A stretch of DNA of 64,000 bases from an uncultured Pseudomonadota bacterium (GCA_903876765.1 CAIRBH010000025.1:20439-84438), one strand, 5' to 3'; counted from the first letter of the stretch, positions 38,673 to 48,003 are shown. The notes: generated from the sequence alone by a model not told the origin. Numbers and translations: made by a program.

Positions 38673-39752
38673 ATGGCATTAGATTTATTTAGCCCAGTTA
38701 AATTAGGCAGTATTGCATTAAAAAACCGCATGGTCATGGCGCCACTGACACGTAACCGAGCTGCCGAAGGCGGTGTGCCGCAAGCGATGAACGTGACTTA
38801 TTATGAGCAACGTGCCACGGCGGGTTTAATTATTTCGGAAGCCACGCCTATCTCGGCCATGGCGCATGGCTATCCTGCATTACCTGGCATTTATACCGAG
38901 GCACAAGTGGCTGGCTGGAAAAAAGTGACAGATGCCGTACACGCCAAAGGCGGTAAAATGGTCATACAGTTATGGCATGTGGGTAGAATTTCACACCCAA
39001 GTTTATTGCCCAATGGGGCATTGCCAGTTGCGCCTTCAGCGATTAAACCTAATGGCAAAGCCTTTACTTATCAAGGTTTGGTCGATTACGTACAACCTCG
39101 AGCATTAGAGCTGATTGAGTTGCCAGGCATAGTGGCAGATTACGAACACGCAACAAAACTCGCATTAGCAGCAGGCTTTGATGGGGTGGAAATTCATGCG
39201 GCTAATGGTTATTTGTTAGATCAATTTTTACGCGATGGCAGCAATCAACGTACAGATAACTATGGTGGTAGCATAGAAAATCGCCTACGTTTATTGCTAG
39301 AAGTGACAAGCGCGGTGGTCACCGCGGCAGGTTCAGATAAAGTTGGCCTGCGTATTTCACCAGTTAACCCGTTTAATGATATGAAAGATAGCCAGCCACA
39401 AGCGCTATTTAATGCTGTGGTTGATGCGCTTAACCCCTTTAAGTTGGCCTATTTACACGTGGTAGAAGGCGGCATCCATGGTGGCGGCATTGCTGACCCC
39501 TTTGATTTTTCTGCCTTGCGCCAGCATTGCCTAAGTCCTTATATCGCCAACCTAGCTTACGATAAGGCGCGTGGCAATGCCGCCATTGCCAGTGGCCATG
39601 CCGATGCAATCGCTTACGGCGTGCCGTTTATCGCCAACCCTGACTTGGTTGAGCGCTTTAGCACCGACGCGCCGCTAAATGCCGCTGATTCAAGCAGCTT
39701 TTACGGTGGTAGTGAGCATGGTTATACCGATTATCCATTTCTCAAGGCTTAA
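38673..39752 (+). CDS. Old Yellow Enzyme family ene-reductase (NemA-like)
   Basis: FMN oxidoreductase reducing activated C=C bonds or nitro compounds. It has 359 aa. KNRMVMAPLTRNRA is the N-terminal FMN block, QLWHVGRISHPSL, the catalytic pair in GVEIHAANGYLLDQFLRDGS and the NADPH-side Tyr follow. FIANPDLVERF closes the barrel. AAGGAA precedes the ATG. It may belong to the same transcription unit as ridA (59 bp) and the nitroreductase (17 bp). Substrate unknown. Confidence 0.9.
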   Translation: MALDLFSPVKLGSIALKNRMVMAPLTRNRAAEGGVPQAMNVTYYEQRATAGLIISEATPISAMAHGYPALPGIYTEAQVAGWKKVTDAVHAKGGKMVIQLWHVGRISHPSLLPNGALPVAPSAIKPNGKAFTYQGLVDYVQPRALELIELPGIVADYEHATKLALAAGFDGVEIHAANGYLLDQFLRDGSNQRTDNYGGSIENRLRLLLEVTSAVVTAAGSDKVGLRISPVNPFNDMKDSQPQALFNAVVDALNPFKLAYLHVVEGGIHGGGIADPFDFSALRQHCLSPYIANLAYDKARGNAAIASGHADAIAYGVPFIANPDLVERFSTDAPLNAADSSSFYGGSEHGYTDYPFLKA

Positions 39753-39769
39753 TTTTTAGGGTGTATATC

Positions 39770-40369
39770 ATGCATAAACCAGCGACTAGCCAAGTTCCCA
39801 TACATGAAATCATCGCTAATCGCTGGAGTGGGCGTGCTTATGATGCCAGTCAAGTAATCAGTCAAACGCACATTATCGCCATGTTAGAGGCTGCCCGCTG
39901 GGCTCCTTCTTGCTATGGCGATCAGCCTTGGCGTTTTGTGCTGTGCAATAAATCAGCAGATCTAGCCGCTTGGCAACAGGCTTTTGAATGTTTAGCACCT
40001 AGCAACCAAGCATGGGCAAAAGACGCCCCAGCGCTGATCTTGGCCTGTGCCAACACGCTATTTAATCACAACCAACAGCCTAATCGCTGGGCGCAATATG
40101 ATACTGGTGCCGCAGTAGAAAACCTCTGCTTACAAGCGAGCAGCATGGGCTTGATGACGCATCAAATGGGTGGTTTTAATGCAGAATTGAGCCGAGAAAA
40201 ATTTAATATTCCCGTGCAATTTACCCCTATGGTAATGATTTCGGTCGGCGTTGCTGCCGAAATTGCAACCCTCAGTGGCGATATATTAGCCCGTGAAACC
40301 GCGCCGCGCTCAAGACGATTACTCAGCGAGTTAGTTTTTTCTGGCGCGTGGGGTCAGGGCATAGATTAA
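39770..40369 (+). CDS. Nitroreductase family protein
   Basis: FMN-dependent nitroreductase fold, 199 aa from ATG 39770 with AGGGTG 6 bp upstream; a GTG nine bases earlier is possible. RWSGRAYDASQVISQ, ARWAPSCYGDQPWRF and the C-terminal MVMISVGVAAEIATL are family blocks. It is 17 bp after the Old Yellow Enzyme gene. Its relation to amino-acid catabolism is unknown; it may serve reductive detoxification. Confidence 0.88.
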   Translation: MHKPATSQVPIHEIIANRWSGRAYDASQVISQTHIIAMLEAARWAPSCYGDQPWRFVLCNKSADLAAWQQAFECLAPSNQAWAKDAPALILACANTLFNHNQQPNRWAQYDTGAAVENLCLQASSMGLMTHQMGGFNAELSREKFNIPVQFTPMVMISVGVAAEIATLSGDILARETAPRSRRLLSELVFSGAWGQGID

Positions 40370-40502
40370 TACTGGATGTTTGCAGGCAGTCAACCGCCAG
40401 CCAGCCTAACGCAATATGGCCTTAACTAAACGGACTATGTCTGCTAAACTCTTGCAAGTTATGCAAATCATCAAGTTAACCCATCAAGTTTAGGATTCAG
40501 TT

Positions 40503-40874
40503 ATGGCCGTTGTCGTACTCAATAAAGCAAATTTTAAAGACACCATAGAAAAAAACAATTTTGTCATAGTCGATTTTTGGGCGCCTTGGTGTGATCCCTG
40601 CGTGGCATTTACCCCTACCTTTGAAGCGGCCGCCGCGGCAAACCCAGACATCATATTCGGCATGGTGAACACTGAGACTGACCCTGAAATTGGCGAGTAC
40701 TTTCAAGTCAATCAAATTCCTGGTATTTTGGTGATACGTGAACAAGCAGGTATTCATGCTCAAGTTGGTGAAATTGGCGCGCCAGCCTTTGATGAAATTA
40801 TTAAATGGGCGCGTGAGTTTGATATGAGCGGCGTTCATGCCTATTATCAAGGCCAAACTAAACAGGCAAACTAA
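40503..40874 (+). CDS. Thioredoxin family protein (CDPC active site)
   Basis: A cytosolic thioredoxin fold of 123 aa, no signal peptide. The active site is WAPWCDPCVAF rather than the standard WCGPC, so its redox potential should differ from Trx1. The cis-Pro is in QIPGILVIREQ. Downstream is the convergent nlpD operon. Three tandem 16-bp repeats begin directly after its stop, followed by a terminator. Confidence 0.88.
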   Translation: MAVVVLNKANFKDTIEKNNFVIVDFWAPWCDPCVAFTPTFEAAAAANPDIIFGMVNTETDPEIGEYFQVNQIPGILVIREQAGIHAQVGEIGAPAFDEIIKWAREFDMSGVHAYYQGQTKQAN

Positions 40875-40922
40875 AGCAGTCTGTGGTTTGAGCAGTCTGT
40901 TGTTTTAGAAATCTGTGGTTTG
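40875..40922. repeat. Three 16-bp tandem repeats after the thioredoxin gene
   Basis: Units AGCAGTCTGTGGTTTG, AGCAGTCTGTTGTTTT and AGAAATCTGTGGTTTG follow the stop codon head to tail. The first two differ at two positions, the third mainly at its 5' end. Likely slippage product; may vary in number between strains. Confidence 0.8.
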
Positions 40923-40932
40923 CTATTCAATT

Positions 40933-40959
40933 AAAAAAGCGGCGTATGGCTGCTTTTTT
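40933..40959. terminator. Bidirectional terminator between thioredoxin and nlpD
   Basis: An 11-bp stem (AAAAAAGCGGC against GCTGCTTTTTT with one G-T pair) and a 5-nt loop. T-runs are present on both strands, so it ends both convergent transcripts. Confidence 0.88.
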
Positions 40960-41023
40960 ATTGGGTAATGCTAAATCGCTGGCAGCCTTGGCCGCCAGAA
41001 AAATTTGTACGATGAAGTAGTTT

Positions 41024-41998
41024 TTAAATAGCAGCTAAATACTTGCTAGGATCAACCGATTTGCCTAAGCGGCGAATTTCAAAGTGCAATTTAACCAAAT
41101 TGCTATCGCTATTGCCCATTTCTGCAATTTTTTGCCCTGCGCTAATTTGCTGACCTTCTTTGACCAAAATTTGGCTGTTATGCGCATAGACAGATAAATA
41201 AGTTGCATTATGTTTAATAATCACCAACTTGCCATAACCACGTAAATCTGAGCCGCTGTAAATCACTTTGCCAGCGGCGGCGGCATTGACAGATTGACCT
41301 GTGGTGCCGGCGATATCTAGCCCTTTGTTGCTGGCCTCACTGAAATTTGCAACGACTTTGCCCTTGGTCGGCCATGCCCACTCTATCTCTTCTGCCGATT
41401 CATAGGCAGCTTTATTGTCTGGCTTGTTATCCAGATTAGCCTTATTGGCTGGCTCAGCATTGTTGGCAGCAGGCGCTTTATTGGCAGCTGACGCAGTCAC
41501 TGGTTTAGCAGTGGGTAGCGGTTTTTTTAGGGCTTCATCGCTGTAGGGCTCGCGAATTGCCTTGGGCTCGTTAATGCTAATGGCTGTCATGGCGCTGGTT
41601 GCTAGCGTGTTGCCATCAGTATTGATGGGGGTGATTTCTACACCATCACTATTCGCTTGGGCGGCATAGTCTTTTGTTGCCTTTAGTTTGAGTACTTGGC
41701 CAACTTGTATGTTGTACGGCGCCAAAATATTGTTATTTTGCGCGATGTCTTTGTAGTAATAGCCATGCTCAAGCCCTATGCTGAATAAATTATCGCCTTT
41801 TTTCACAGTATAAGTGTCTGGCCGCCAATCGCCAGCTTTGTAAGTTGGTCTAGTCGTGCTGCTGGGTTTTTTAGCCGCAGTACTGCCAGTAGTTTTGCTA
41901 GCGGGTATGCGATCAATGACCGGGGCAGGTGGGGTGCTACTACATGCCACTAGGCCAGTGGCTAGGCATACTATTGCTAGATATTGTGTATGACGCAT
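41024..41998 (-). CDS. nlpD: Murein hydrolase activator NlpD (lipoprotein)
   Basis: A lipoprotein, signal peptide ending in GLVACSS (lipobox). It has 324 aa: LysM domain at about residues 63-106 (YTVKKGDNLFSIG), an Asn/Ala/Lys-rich linker to about 205, and a LytM/M23 domain to the end. The LytM metal ligands are degenerate: NKGLDIAG has Asn for the first His, and KLHFEIR lacks the first His of HxH, as in E. coli NlpD, which activates AmiC without cutting peptidoglycan itself. It follows pcm by 2 bp. rpoS, the usual next gene, is replaced by the convergent thioredoxin gene. Confidence 0.92.
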   Translation of the reverse strand: MRHTQYLAIVCLATGLVACSSTPPAPVIDRIPASKTTGSTAAKKPSSTTRPTYKAGDWRPDTYTVKKGDNLFSIGLEHGYYYKDIAQNNNILAPYNIQVGQVLKLKATKDYAAQANSDGVEITPINTDGNTLATSAMTAISINEPKAIREPYSDEALKKPLPTAKPVTASAANKAPAANNAEPANKANLDNKPDNKAAYESAEEIEWAWPTKGKVVANFSEASNKGLDIAGTTGQSVNAAAAGKVIYSGSDLRGYGKLVIIKHNATYLSVYAHNSQILVKEGQQISAGQKIAEMGNSDSNLVKLHFEIRRLGKSVDPSKYLAAI

Positions 41999-42000
41999 CG

Positions 42001-42672
42001 TTATAACAGGCCGCCTAATAAAGGCACAAATTTTACCGCTTCTAGTTTAGTTTGCCGATATTCAAGTTCTGACAAGCGTTCTACCAAATATAAAATTTGT
42101 TCATCTGTACCGACGGGTATGACTAAGCGCCCGCCAATATTAAGTTGGTCTAATAAATCTTGTGGTATGTGGCTAGCGGCGGCGGTGACAATAATGCCAT
42201 CAAATGGCGCTAGGTCTTTTAGTCCCATATTGCCATCGGCATGGCCTAATTTGACGTTGACGCATTTGAGCTCACGTAAATGTCCACGCGCTTTCATGAC
42301 CAGTGGGCGTATGCGCTCAACAGAATACACTTCTTTGGCTAATTTAGACAGCACAGCGGTCTGAAAGCCACAGCCAGTACCGATTTCTAGCACTTTGTTT
42401 AAGGTGTTGTTATTGCGTAAAATTTCTGACATACGCGCCACAATATAAGGCTGAGAAATGGTTTGCCCAAAGCCTATCGGCAGTGATACGTCTTCATAAG
42501 CCCTGATAGAAAGCGCCTCATCAACAAAAATATGCCTTGGAATAGCGCCTATGGCCGATAGCACCACTTCATCTTTAACACCCTGCTCGCGCAAGCGCAC
42601 CAACATACGATCACGCGTGCGCTGTGAGGTCATACCTATGCCAGTTTGTGCAGATGATCTTAAAATAGCCAA
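42001..42672 (-). CDS. pcm: Protein-L-isoaspartate O-methyltransferase
   Basis: SAM-dependent repair of isoaspartyl residues. It has 223 aa from TTG 42672; ATG 42633 would start at MTSQRTRDR and is equally plausible. [21 protein letters not shown] and [16 protein letters not shown] (SAM motif) are clear. It lies between surE and nlpD, the conserved stationary-phase repair operon. Confidence 0.93.
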   Translation of the reverse strand: MAILRSSAQTGIGMTSQRTRDRMLVRLREQGVKDEVVLSAIGAIPRHIFVDEALSIRAYEDVSLPIGFGQTISQPYIVARMSEILRNNNTLNKVLEIGTGCGFQTAVLSKLAKEVYSVERIRPLVMKARGHLRELKCVNVKLGHADGNMGLKDLAPFDGIIVTAAASHIPQDLLDQLNIGGRLVIPVGTDEQILYLVERLSELEYRQTKLEAVKFVPLLGGLL

Positions 42673-42685
42673 CTTGGTGATGCTT

Positions 42686-43444
42686 TCATGGTTGCTTGTG
42701 ATCTAGATTTAACCATTGTTTAATCTCAGCAAGTTGCGCATGATTGGTTAAATCTACTTGAATCGGAGAGATAGACACTTGTTTATGTGCTACCGCATAA
42801 AAGTCGGTGCCAGCGCCGCCATCATTTGGCGCACCAGCCGCACCCACCCAATAGACCGTTTCATTGCGCGGGGTTTTAAGTTGCACCACAGGCTCAGCCT
42901 TATGACGTTTACCTAAGCGCGTGATTTCCCGACCTTGCAGTTCATGGTAGGGGATGTCAGGCACATTCACATTGAGTAAAGTAGACGATTGAAAGCCATT
43001 TTTTTGGTAGTGCTGTATTAGCTCGACGGCTACTCTGGCGGCGGTTTCAAAATGGCTGGCGTTATGTTGTGACATAGAAATGGCGATAGACGGAATGCCA
43101 AGTAAATAGCCTTCCATCGCCGCAGCAACTGTGCCTGAATAAATGGTGTCATCGCCCATATTAGCGCCGTCATTAATGCCGCTAATCACCATGTCGGGCA
43201 TGGTGTCCATCAGGCCAGTGAGCGCAATGTGAACGCAATCTGTGGGTGTGCCATTGACGTAAAAAAAGCCATTAGCCGCTTTTTTAACGCTTAAAGGCCG
43301 ATCTAGGGTCAGCGAGTTGCTGGCCCCACTTCTGTTGCGCTCTGGCGCCACCACCGTGATATTGGCTAGTTTTGCGATGTGCTGTGCCAGTATGCTAAGT
43401 CCTGGGGCAAAGTAACCATCGTCATTGGAGAGTAGTATATTCAT
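42686..43444 (-). CDS. surE: 5'-nucleotidase SurE
   Basis: Metal-dependent survival nucleotidase. It has 252 aa. [16 protein letters not shown] holds the metal-binding Asp pair, [16 protein letters not shown] the next block and [17 protein letters not shown] the Asn/Gly signature. First gene of surE-pcm-nlpD. Immediately upstream a 26-bp duplication creates a nine-codon leader ORF whose TGA overlaps this ATG. Confidence 0.94.
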   Translation of the reverse strand: MNILLSNDDGYFAPGLSILAQHIAKLANITVVAPERNRSGASNSLTLDRPLSVKKAANGFFYVNGTPTDCVHIALTGLMDTMPDMVISGINDGANMGDDTIYSGTVAAAMEGYLLGIPSIAISMSQHNASHFETAARVAVELIQHYQKNGFQSSTLLNVNVPDIPYHELQGREITRLGKRHKAEPVVQLKTPRNETVYWVGAAGAPNDGGAGTDFYAVAHKQVSISPIQVDLTNHAQLAEIKQWLNLDHKQP

Positions 43445-43494
43445 ACGAGGTCTATTAAAAGTATATTCATACGAGGCTTGTTAAAAGTATATTC
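43441..43494 (-). repeat. 26-bp tandem duplication with a leader ORF before surE
   Basis: On the minus strand GAATATACTTTTAA begins two 26-bp units, and the surE start itself opens with GAATATACT. The upstream copy provides a second ATG at 43470 reading M-N-I-L-L-I-D-L-V, then a TGA that overlaps the surE ATG. The leader shares its first five residues with SurE. Confidence 0.85.
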
Positions 43495-43602
43495 AAAGGC
43501 AAATTATAGTAGAAGACGGGTGCTTTAGTGCGGCACTTATCTAAAAAAGCCAGCGAAATCGCTTAATTAAGCGGTTTATGTGGCGATTGATCAGTGATAT
43601 GG

Positions 43603-44301
43603 CTAGTGACAATTTACTTTTGTTAAATTTGCCTCGGGAAAATTAGTTTTTAGGTTCTGTAGTTCGCTTATTTTTTCGGCAGTAAGCTCTTTAAATAGTA
43701 GGCTTGTATAACCCTTGTCTGGGTAACGTAGCACTTTGACGACGTCTTTGATGTCTTTGGCTTTAAGCTCGCTAAGCAGATGGTTGGCGAGTTTTTCATC
43801 TTCAAAAATTCCGAATGAAATTGCATTTTTTAATGGAGCATCTTGAATAACAAATAAATCTGTCATGCCCAGCATTTTTAGCTCTAAAACTTTATCACGA
43901 GCAGCTTCAGCCGATTTAAGAGGCAGCTTATATACCCAGAAATGTTTGGGCCCTAAAGACGTTGGTGAGATGACTAATGGTTGCAAGGCGATTTTTGCCG
44001 ATGCAATTTGTGCTTCGGTGATCCTGCTTTGAGAAAATACACCCCATTCATAGCAAAAAATGGGGTTAGTGCTGCTTGTGATATTTGCTGTATTGTCTTT
44101 AGCGTAGGGCGCTGAAATCGCTAAGTCATTTGTTTTTTTAGGCATGGCCTGTATTTGCTGCGGGGATAGTATTTTTATTTTTTCAGGACTCATTTCATTT
44201 GTGACCACTAGCCCTGCGTTAGGCAAAATAAGGTCGGCATTAAAATAGCTGAATAAACCTACGTTAATCAGTGCCAATAAAAATATAAACTGTTTAATCA
44301 T
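43603..44301 (-). CDS. SPOR-like membrane-anchored protein
   Basis: A 232-aa protein with an N-terminal signal anchor (IKQFIFLLALINVGLFSYF) and a C-terminal region (about 85-225) that resembles a degenerate SPOR repeat: YEWGVFSQSR and FVIQDAPLKNAISFGIFED. The start ATG overlaps the coaX stop, so it is the third gene of birA-coaX-SPOR, an arrangement I remember from betaproteobacteria. It probably acts at the cell envelope. Function is not known. Confidence 0.65.
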   Translation of the reverse strand: MIKQFIFLLALINVGLFSYFNADLILPNAGLVVTNEMSPEKIKILSPQQIQAMPKKTNDLAISAPYAKDNTANITSSTNPIFCYEWGVFSQSRITEAQIASAKIALQPLVISPTSLGPKHFWVYKLPLKSAEAARDKVLELKMLGMTDLFVIQDAPLKNAISFGIFEDEKLANHLLSELKAKDIKDVVKVLRYPDKGYTSLLFKELTAEKISELQNLKTNFPEANLTKVNCH

Positions 44302-45095
44302 ATTGCCGATTCACTTTGCATCGATTTATCTATGAAGTACAAGCCGCGTAATACTAAATGATCAACAACGATAGCTTGTTTTGTTAGATCATTTATTAAG
44401 CTATCTTTTATGGCCTGAGCGTTACCACCGCTGATCAGAATATGCGGTAACTGTTTGCATTCTGCATGTAGCTGATAAAACATCAGTGTAATTGCCCCGC
44501 TAATCGCCTGTAAAGCTCCTGTATGTATGGCGTCTACGGTGTTGGTTGCAAAAGCATTTTGGCCAGTCGATACGCCAGCGTTTTCTGCCGTAATTTTAGG
44601 CAATAGCGCCGTGGCTAGCCCCAAACTTTGCTGCATTAAATCTAGGCCTGGCAGTATGAGGCCGCCCATAAATTTGCCTTGCCCGTTGTTGAGCGTGAGC
44701 GCATCTATAGTCGCCGCTGTGCCAGCATTCACCACCAAACATGGCACTTGCTGAATCTGCCAGGCTGCGATAAGCGCTGCCCAGCGGTCGCAGCCTAAGG
44801 TTTCTGGTTGGCTGTAGCCATTTAAAACGCCAGCTATTTGTGCGGTGGATTTAAGGTAATGCACATGGCTATACGCGCTTAAGTGTACTTCAAGTGCCGA
44901 TTTAACGGCATCGCCAGCCACATTTGCGATTAAAGCACGGTCGGCAATAGGTAATGCTAAGTTGCTAAGTGCACTATGTAGACAGTCACCATGCTCAAGC
45001 ATAACGCCATTGGCCTCAAATAAGCCCCATTTGATTCTAGTGTTACCAATATCAATGGCCAACAAATTTAGGGTATTGACCGCGGTATTTGTCAT
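44298..45095 (-). CDS. coaX: Type III pantothenate kinase
   Basis: First step of CoA synthesis, pantothenate to 4'-phosphopantothenate. It has 265 aa. AIDIGNTRIKWGLF is the phosphate-1 motif with catalytic Asp, GCDRWAALIAA and VVNAGTAATIDAL follow, and LPGLDLMQQSL closes the active site. Overlaps birA upstream and the SPOR-like gene downstream by ATGA-type junctions. Confidence 0.94.
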   Translation of the reverse strand: MTNTAVNTLNLLAIDIGNTRIKWGLFEANGVMLEHGDCLHSALSNLALPIADRALIANVAGDAVKSALEVHLSAYSHVHYLKSTAQIAGVLNGYSQPETLGCDRWAALIAAWQIQQVPCLVVNAGTAATIDALTLNNGQGKFMGGLILPGLDLMQQSLGLATALLPKITAENAGVSTGQNAFATNTVDAIHTGALQAISGAITLMFYQLHAECKQLPHILISGGNAQAIKDSLINDLTKQAIVVDHLVLRGLYFIDKSMQSESAI

Positions 45096-46087
45096 GCGCT
45101 TACTGCCCGTAAGCTAATCTCACCCGATGAAAAACGCTGTTCGCCTAATGCGGTGTTGATGAGTAAAATGCCATCATCGGCCACGCCAGTGACAGTGCCA
45201 AAAGTTTCTCTACCGTCGGGGTGCAGCATTTTGACTGGCTGTTGATGGTAGGCGTGATATTTTGTCCATTCGTCACGTAGGCTGCTAAAGCCTTGCTGTT
45301 CAAAGTGGCTCAGTACTTCGGCCAAGTGTTTAAGTAATATGCCCAGCAATTCACTAGGATTAATATTTTGCGTACTAACGCTATTGATGTCGGTTGCTGC
45401 TTGGTCTATTTGCTGCTTAAGTTTTTTTGGCAAATTTAGATTAATGCCTACACCAATTACCGCGGCGCTAGGGCCTTCCATATCGCCTTGTAGTTCAATT
45501 AAAATGCCAGCCAATTTTTCAGGGGCTTGCTGGTTTGTGCTGATCAACACATCATTAGGCCATTTGAGGCGTGCCTGAGTAATGCCTAAACTGTGCAGGG
45601 CGCGAATCAGCGCAACCCCCACCGCCAAACTCAGGCCAGATAAGGCAGAGGCGCCACATTGAAACCGCCATAACAAAGAGAAGGTTAAGCTCGCCCCTAA
45701 GCCTGCTTGCCAGCTGCGGCCTCTTCTGCCGCGACCCTGAGTTTGCAAATTAGCTGCGACACAGCTGGCATGGGCTTGGCCACTGCTTAATTTTCTCATC
45801 ATCTCGCTATTGGTTGATGCTAAATGGTCATGAATTTCTAATGTAAACCATGCCCTATGCTCGCCTATGGCATTTAATACCGATATTTCGTCTAACAAAG
45901 TGACGGCTTGTGGTAGTTTATAACCGCGACCACGCACAGAAAAAATCTCTACCCCTAGTTTTTCAGCTGCTTGCAGCGCATTCCAAACGGTGGTGCGTGA
46001 TACTTTTAGTTGCTGTGCAATAGCTTCGCCAGAGTGAAATTTTCCATCGGCGAGCAGTCGTAAAATCGGAAAAGTGAGTATATTCAT
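45092..46087 (-). CDS. birA: Bifunctional biotin ligase/repressor
   Basis: Biotinylates carboxyl-carrier proteins and, in this long form, should repress biotin genes. It has 331 aa: an N-terminal winged helix (about 5-60; FHSGEAIAQQLKVSRTTVW) and the ligase domain with GRGRRGRSWQAGL (about residue 118) and LKWPNDVL. Divergent from glnS; overlaps coaX. Confidence 0.94.
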   Translation of the reverse strand: MNILTFPILRLLADGKFHSGEAIAQQLKVSRTTVWNALQAAEKLGVEIFSVRGRGYKLPQAVTLLDEISVLNAIGEHRAWFTLEIHDHLASTNSEMMRKLSSGQAHASCVAANLQTQGRGRRGRSWQAGLGASLTFSLLWRFQCGASALSGLSLAVGVALIRALHSLGITQARLKWPNDVLISTNQQAPEKLAGILIELQGDMEGPSAAVIGVGINLNLPKKLKQQIDQAATDINSVSTQNINPSELLGILLKHLAEVLSHFEQQGFSSLRDEWTKYHAYHQQPVKMLHPDGRETFGTVTGVADDGILLINTALGEQRFSSGEISLRAVSA

Positions 46088-46236
46088 CGCAAATTGCAGT
46101 TTATCACAGCCCTTATGGGCTTGCTCTAGTGATTGCTGCTAGGCAGCGATAAGCATAGTTAGCCTAGTGCTCAATTGATTTGAGTTCTATGGTGTAAAAT
46201 AACCGAAATTATTTTGAGTTAACGATTAAGTCCATC

Positions 46237-48003
46237 ATGGCTACAGAAAAAACCCCCATACCACTAGGCTCTAATTTTATCCGTGCAATTGTTGATAAAG
46301 ACCTTGAACAAGGCGTTTATCAATCGCGGCGCTGGGCTGGCAGCCCAGGCGATGCCGCACATCACGCCACAGGTCAGCCTGATGTTGCAAAAATTCGCAC
46401 GCGTTTTCCGCCAGAACCTAATGGTTATTTGCATATCGGTCATGCTAAATCTATCTTTTTAAATTTTGGTTTGGCTCGCGATTATGCGGGCATTTGCCAT
46501 TTGCGTTTTGATGACACCAATCCAGAAAAAGAAAGCCAAGAATACGTGGACAGCATTACCGATGCGGTGAAGTGGCTAGGTTTTGGCTGGGAAAATAATA
46601 ATGAACGCAATTTATATTTTGCCAGCAATTATTTTGATTTTATGTACCGTGCGGCAGAAAGCTTGATTGAACACGGCCATGCTTATGTGGATAGCCAAAC
46701 CGCCGAAGAAATGCGCCTGACGCGAGGTACTTTAACCGAAGCTGGCCAAAACTCACCTTGGCGCGACCGTACGGTGCCTGAAAATCTAGCCTTATGGCGT
46801 GAAATGCGCGACGGCTTGCATGCCGATGGCAGCTTGGTGTTGCGCGCAAAAATTGACATGGCTTCAGCCAATATTAATCTACGTGACCCCGCCATTTATC
46901 GAGTGCGCCGCGCCCATCACCATAATACTGGCGATAAGTGGTGTGTTTATCCTATGTATACCTTTGCGCATCCGATAGAAGATGCGCTAGAGCAAGTCAC
47001 GCATTCTATTTGCACGCTAGAATTTGAAGATCAACGGCCTTTTTATGATTGGCTCTTAGCGCGCTTGGCTGAGGCGGGCTTGTTAGCTCACCCCTTGCCT
47101 AAGCAATATGAATTTGCCCGTTTAAATTTAACCTACGTGGTGTTATCAAAACGTAAATTGATTCAATTGGTAGAGGAAAAACACGTCTCTGGCTGGGATG
47201 ATCCGCGTTTACCCACCTTGGCTGGCGCGCGTCGCCGTGGCTATAATGCCGCTGGCTTTCGATTGTTTACCGATAGAATTGGCGTGTCTAAGGCTGATTC
47301 ATGGATAGAGTACAGCATACTAGAAGACTGTATGCGCGAAGTGCTCAATGAGTCGGCTGAACGCCGCATTGCCGTATTAGACCCGATTAAATTGCAGATA
47401 GATAACTATCCTGCTGATCAAGTAGAAGACTGTTTTGCGCCTAACCACCCACTTAAACCTGAGCTGGGTAAACGCGTCGTACCATTAACGCGCGAGTTAT
47501 GGATAGAACGCGAAGACTTTATGGAAGAACCTAGCAAAGGCTTTTTTAGATTAGTTCCCGATGGCTTGGTGCGTTTACGTTATGGCTATGTGGTCAAATG
47601 TACTGGCTTTGAAAAAGATTCAGCGGGCAGGGTGACAGTGGTGCATTGTGAATATTTGCCTGATACTAAATCTGGTACACCAGGCGCTGATAGCATTAAG
47701 GTCAAAGGCAATATTCACTGGGTTTCTGTGCAGCATGCTTATGCATGTGAAGTTCGCTTGTATGATAGGCTATTCAAAGAAGCCCACCCAGGCGAGGGCG
47801 ATAGAGACTTCTTAACTGACATTAATCCGAACTCAGTGACTGTAATTAGCGCGCAACTAGAGCCCAGTTTAAAAGACGCAAAAGCCGAGGATAATTTTCA
47901 ATTCGAACGGCATGGCTACTTTGTGGCAGATAAAAATGACAGCCTTGCAGCTAAGCCCGTGTTCAACCGCACCGTCACTTTGCGAGATGCTTGGCAGAAG
48001 TAA
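46237..48003 (+). CDS. glnS: Glutaminyl-tRNA synthetase
   Basis: Charges tRNA-Gln; class I. It has 588 aa, somewhat longer than E. coli (554). The HIGH motif is in PPEPNGYLHIGHAK (about residue 60) and VLSKRKL (near 306) is the KMSKS equivalent. HLRFDDTNPEKE and the anticodon-binding beta-barrels follow. The N-terminal ~45 residues are slightly extended. It starts at ATG 46237. Confidence 0.96.
   Translation: MATEKTPIPLGSNFIRAIVDKDLEQGVYQSRRWAGSPGDAAHHATGQPDVAKIRTRFPPEPNGYLHIGHAKSIFLNFGLARDYAGICHLRFDDTNPEKESQEYVDSITDAVKWLGFGWENNNERNLYFASNYFDFMYRAAESLIEHGHAYVDSQTAEEMRLTRGTLTEAGQNSPWRDRTVPENLALWREMRDGLHADGSLVLRAKIDMASANINLRDPAIYRVRRAHHHNTGDKWCVYPMYTFAHPIEDALEQVTHSICTLEFEDQRPFYDWLLARLAEAGLLAHPLPKQYEFARLNLTYVVLSKRKLIQLVEEKHVSGWDDPRLPTLAGARRRGYNAAGFRLFTDRIGVSKADSWIEYSILEDCMREVLNESAERRIAVLDPIKLQIDNYPADQVEDCFAPNHPLKPELGKRVVPLTRELWIEREDFMEEPSKGFFRLVPDGLVRLRYGYVVKCTGFEKDSAGRVTVVHCEYLPDTKSGTPGADSIKVKGNIHWVSVQHAYACEVRLYDRLFKEAHPGEGDRDFLTDINPNSVTVISAQLEPSLKDAKAEDNFQFERHGYFVADKNDSLAAKPVFNRTVTLRDAWQK

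Noticed and set aside
41024..41998. NlpD as an active peptidoglycan endopeptidase
   Set aside because: The LytM domain has Asn instead of the first His and Lys instead of the first His of HxH, so it is expected to be an activator only.
43560..43573. Palindrome CGCTTAATTAAGCG between surE and the SPOR-like gene
   Set aside because: No T-run on either strand and no known operator; could be chance in AT-rich sequence.
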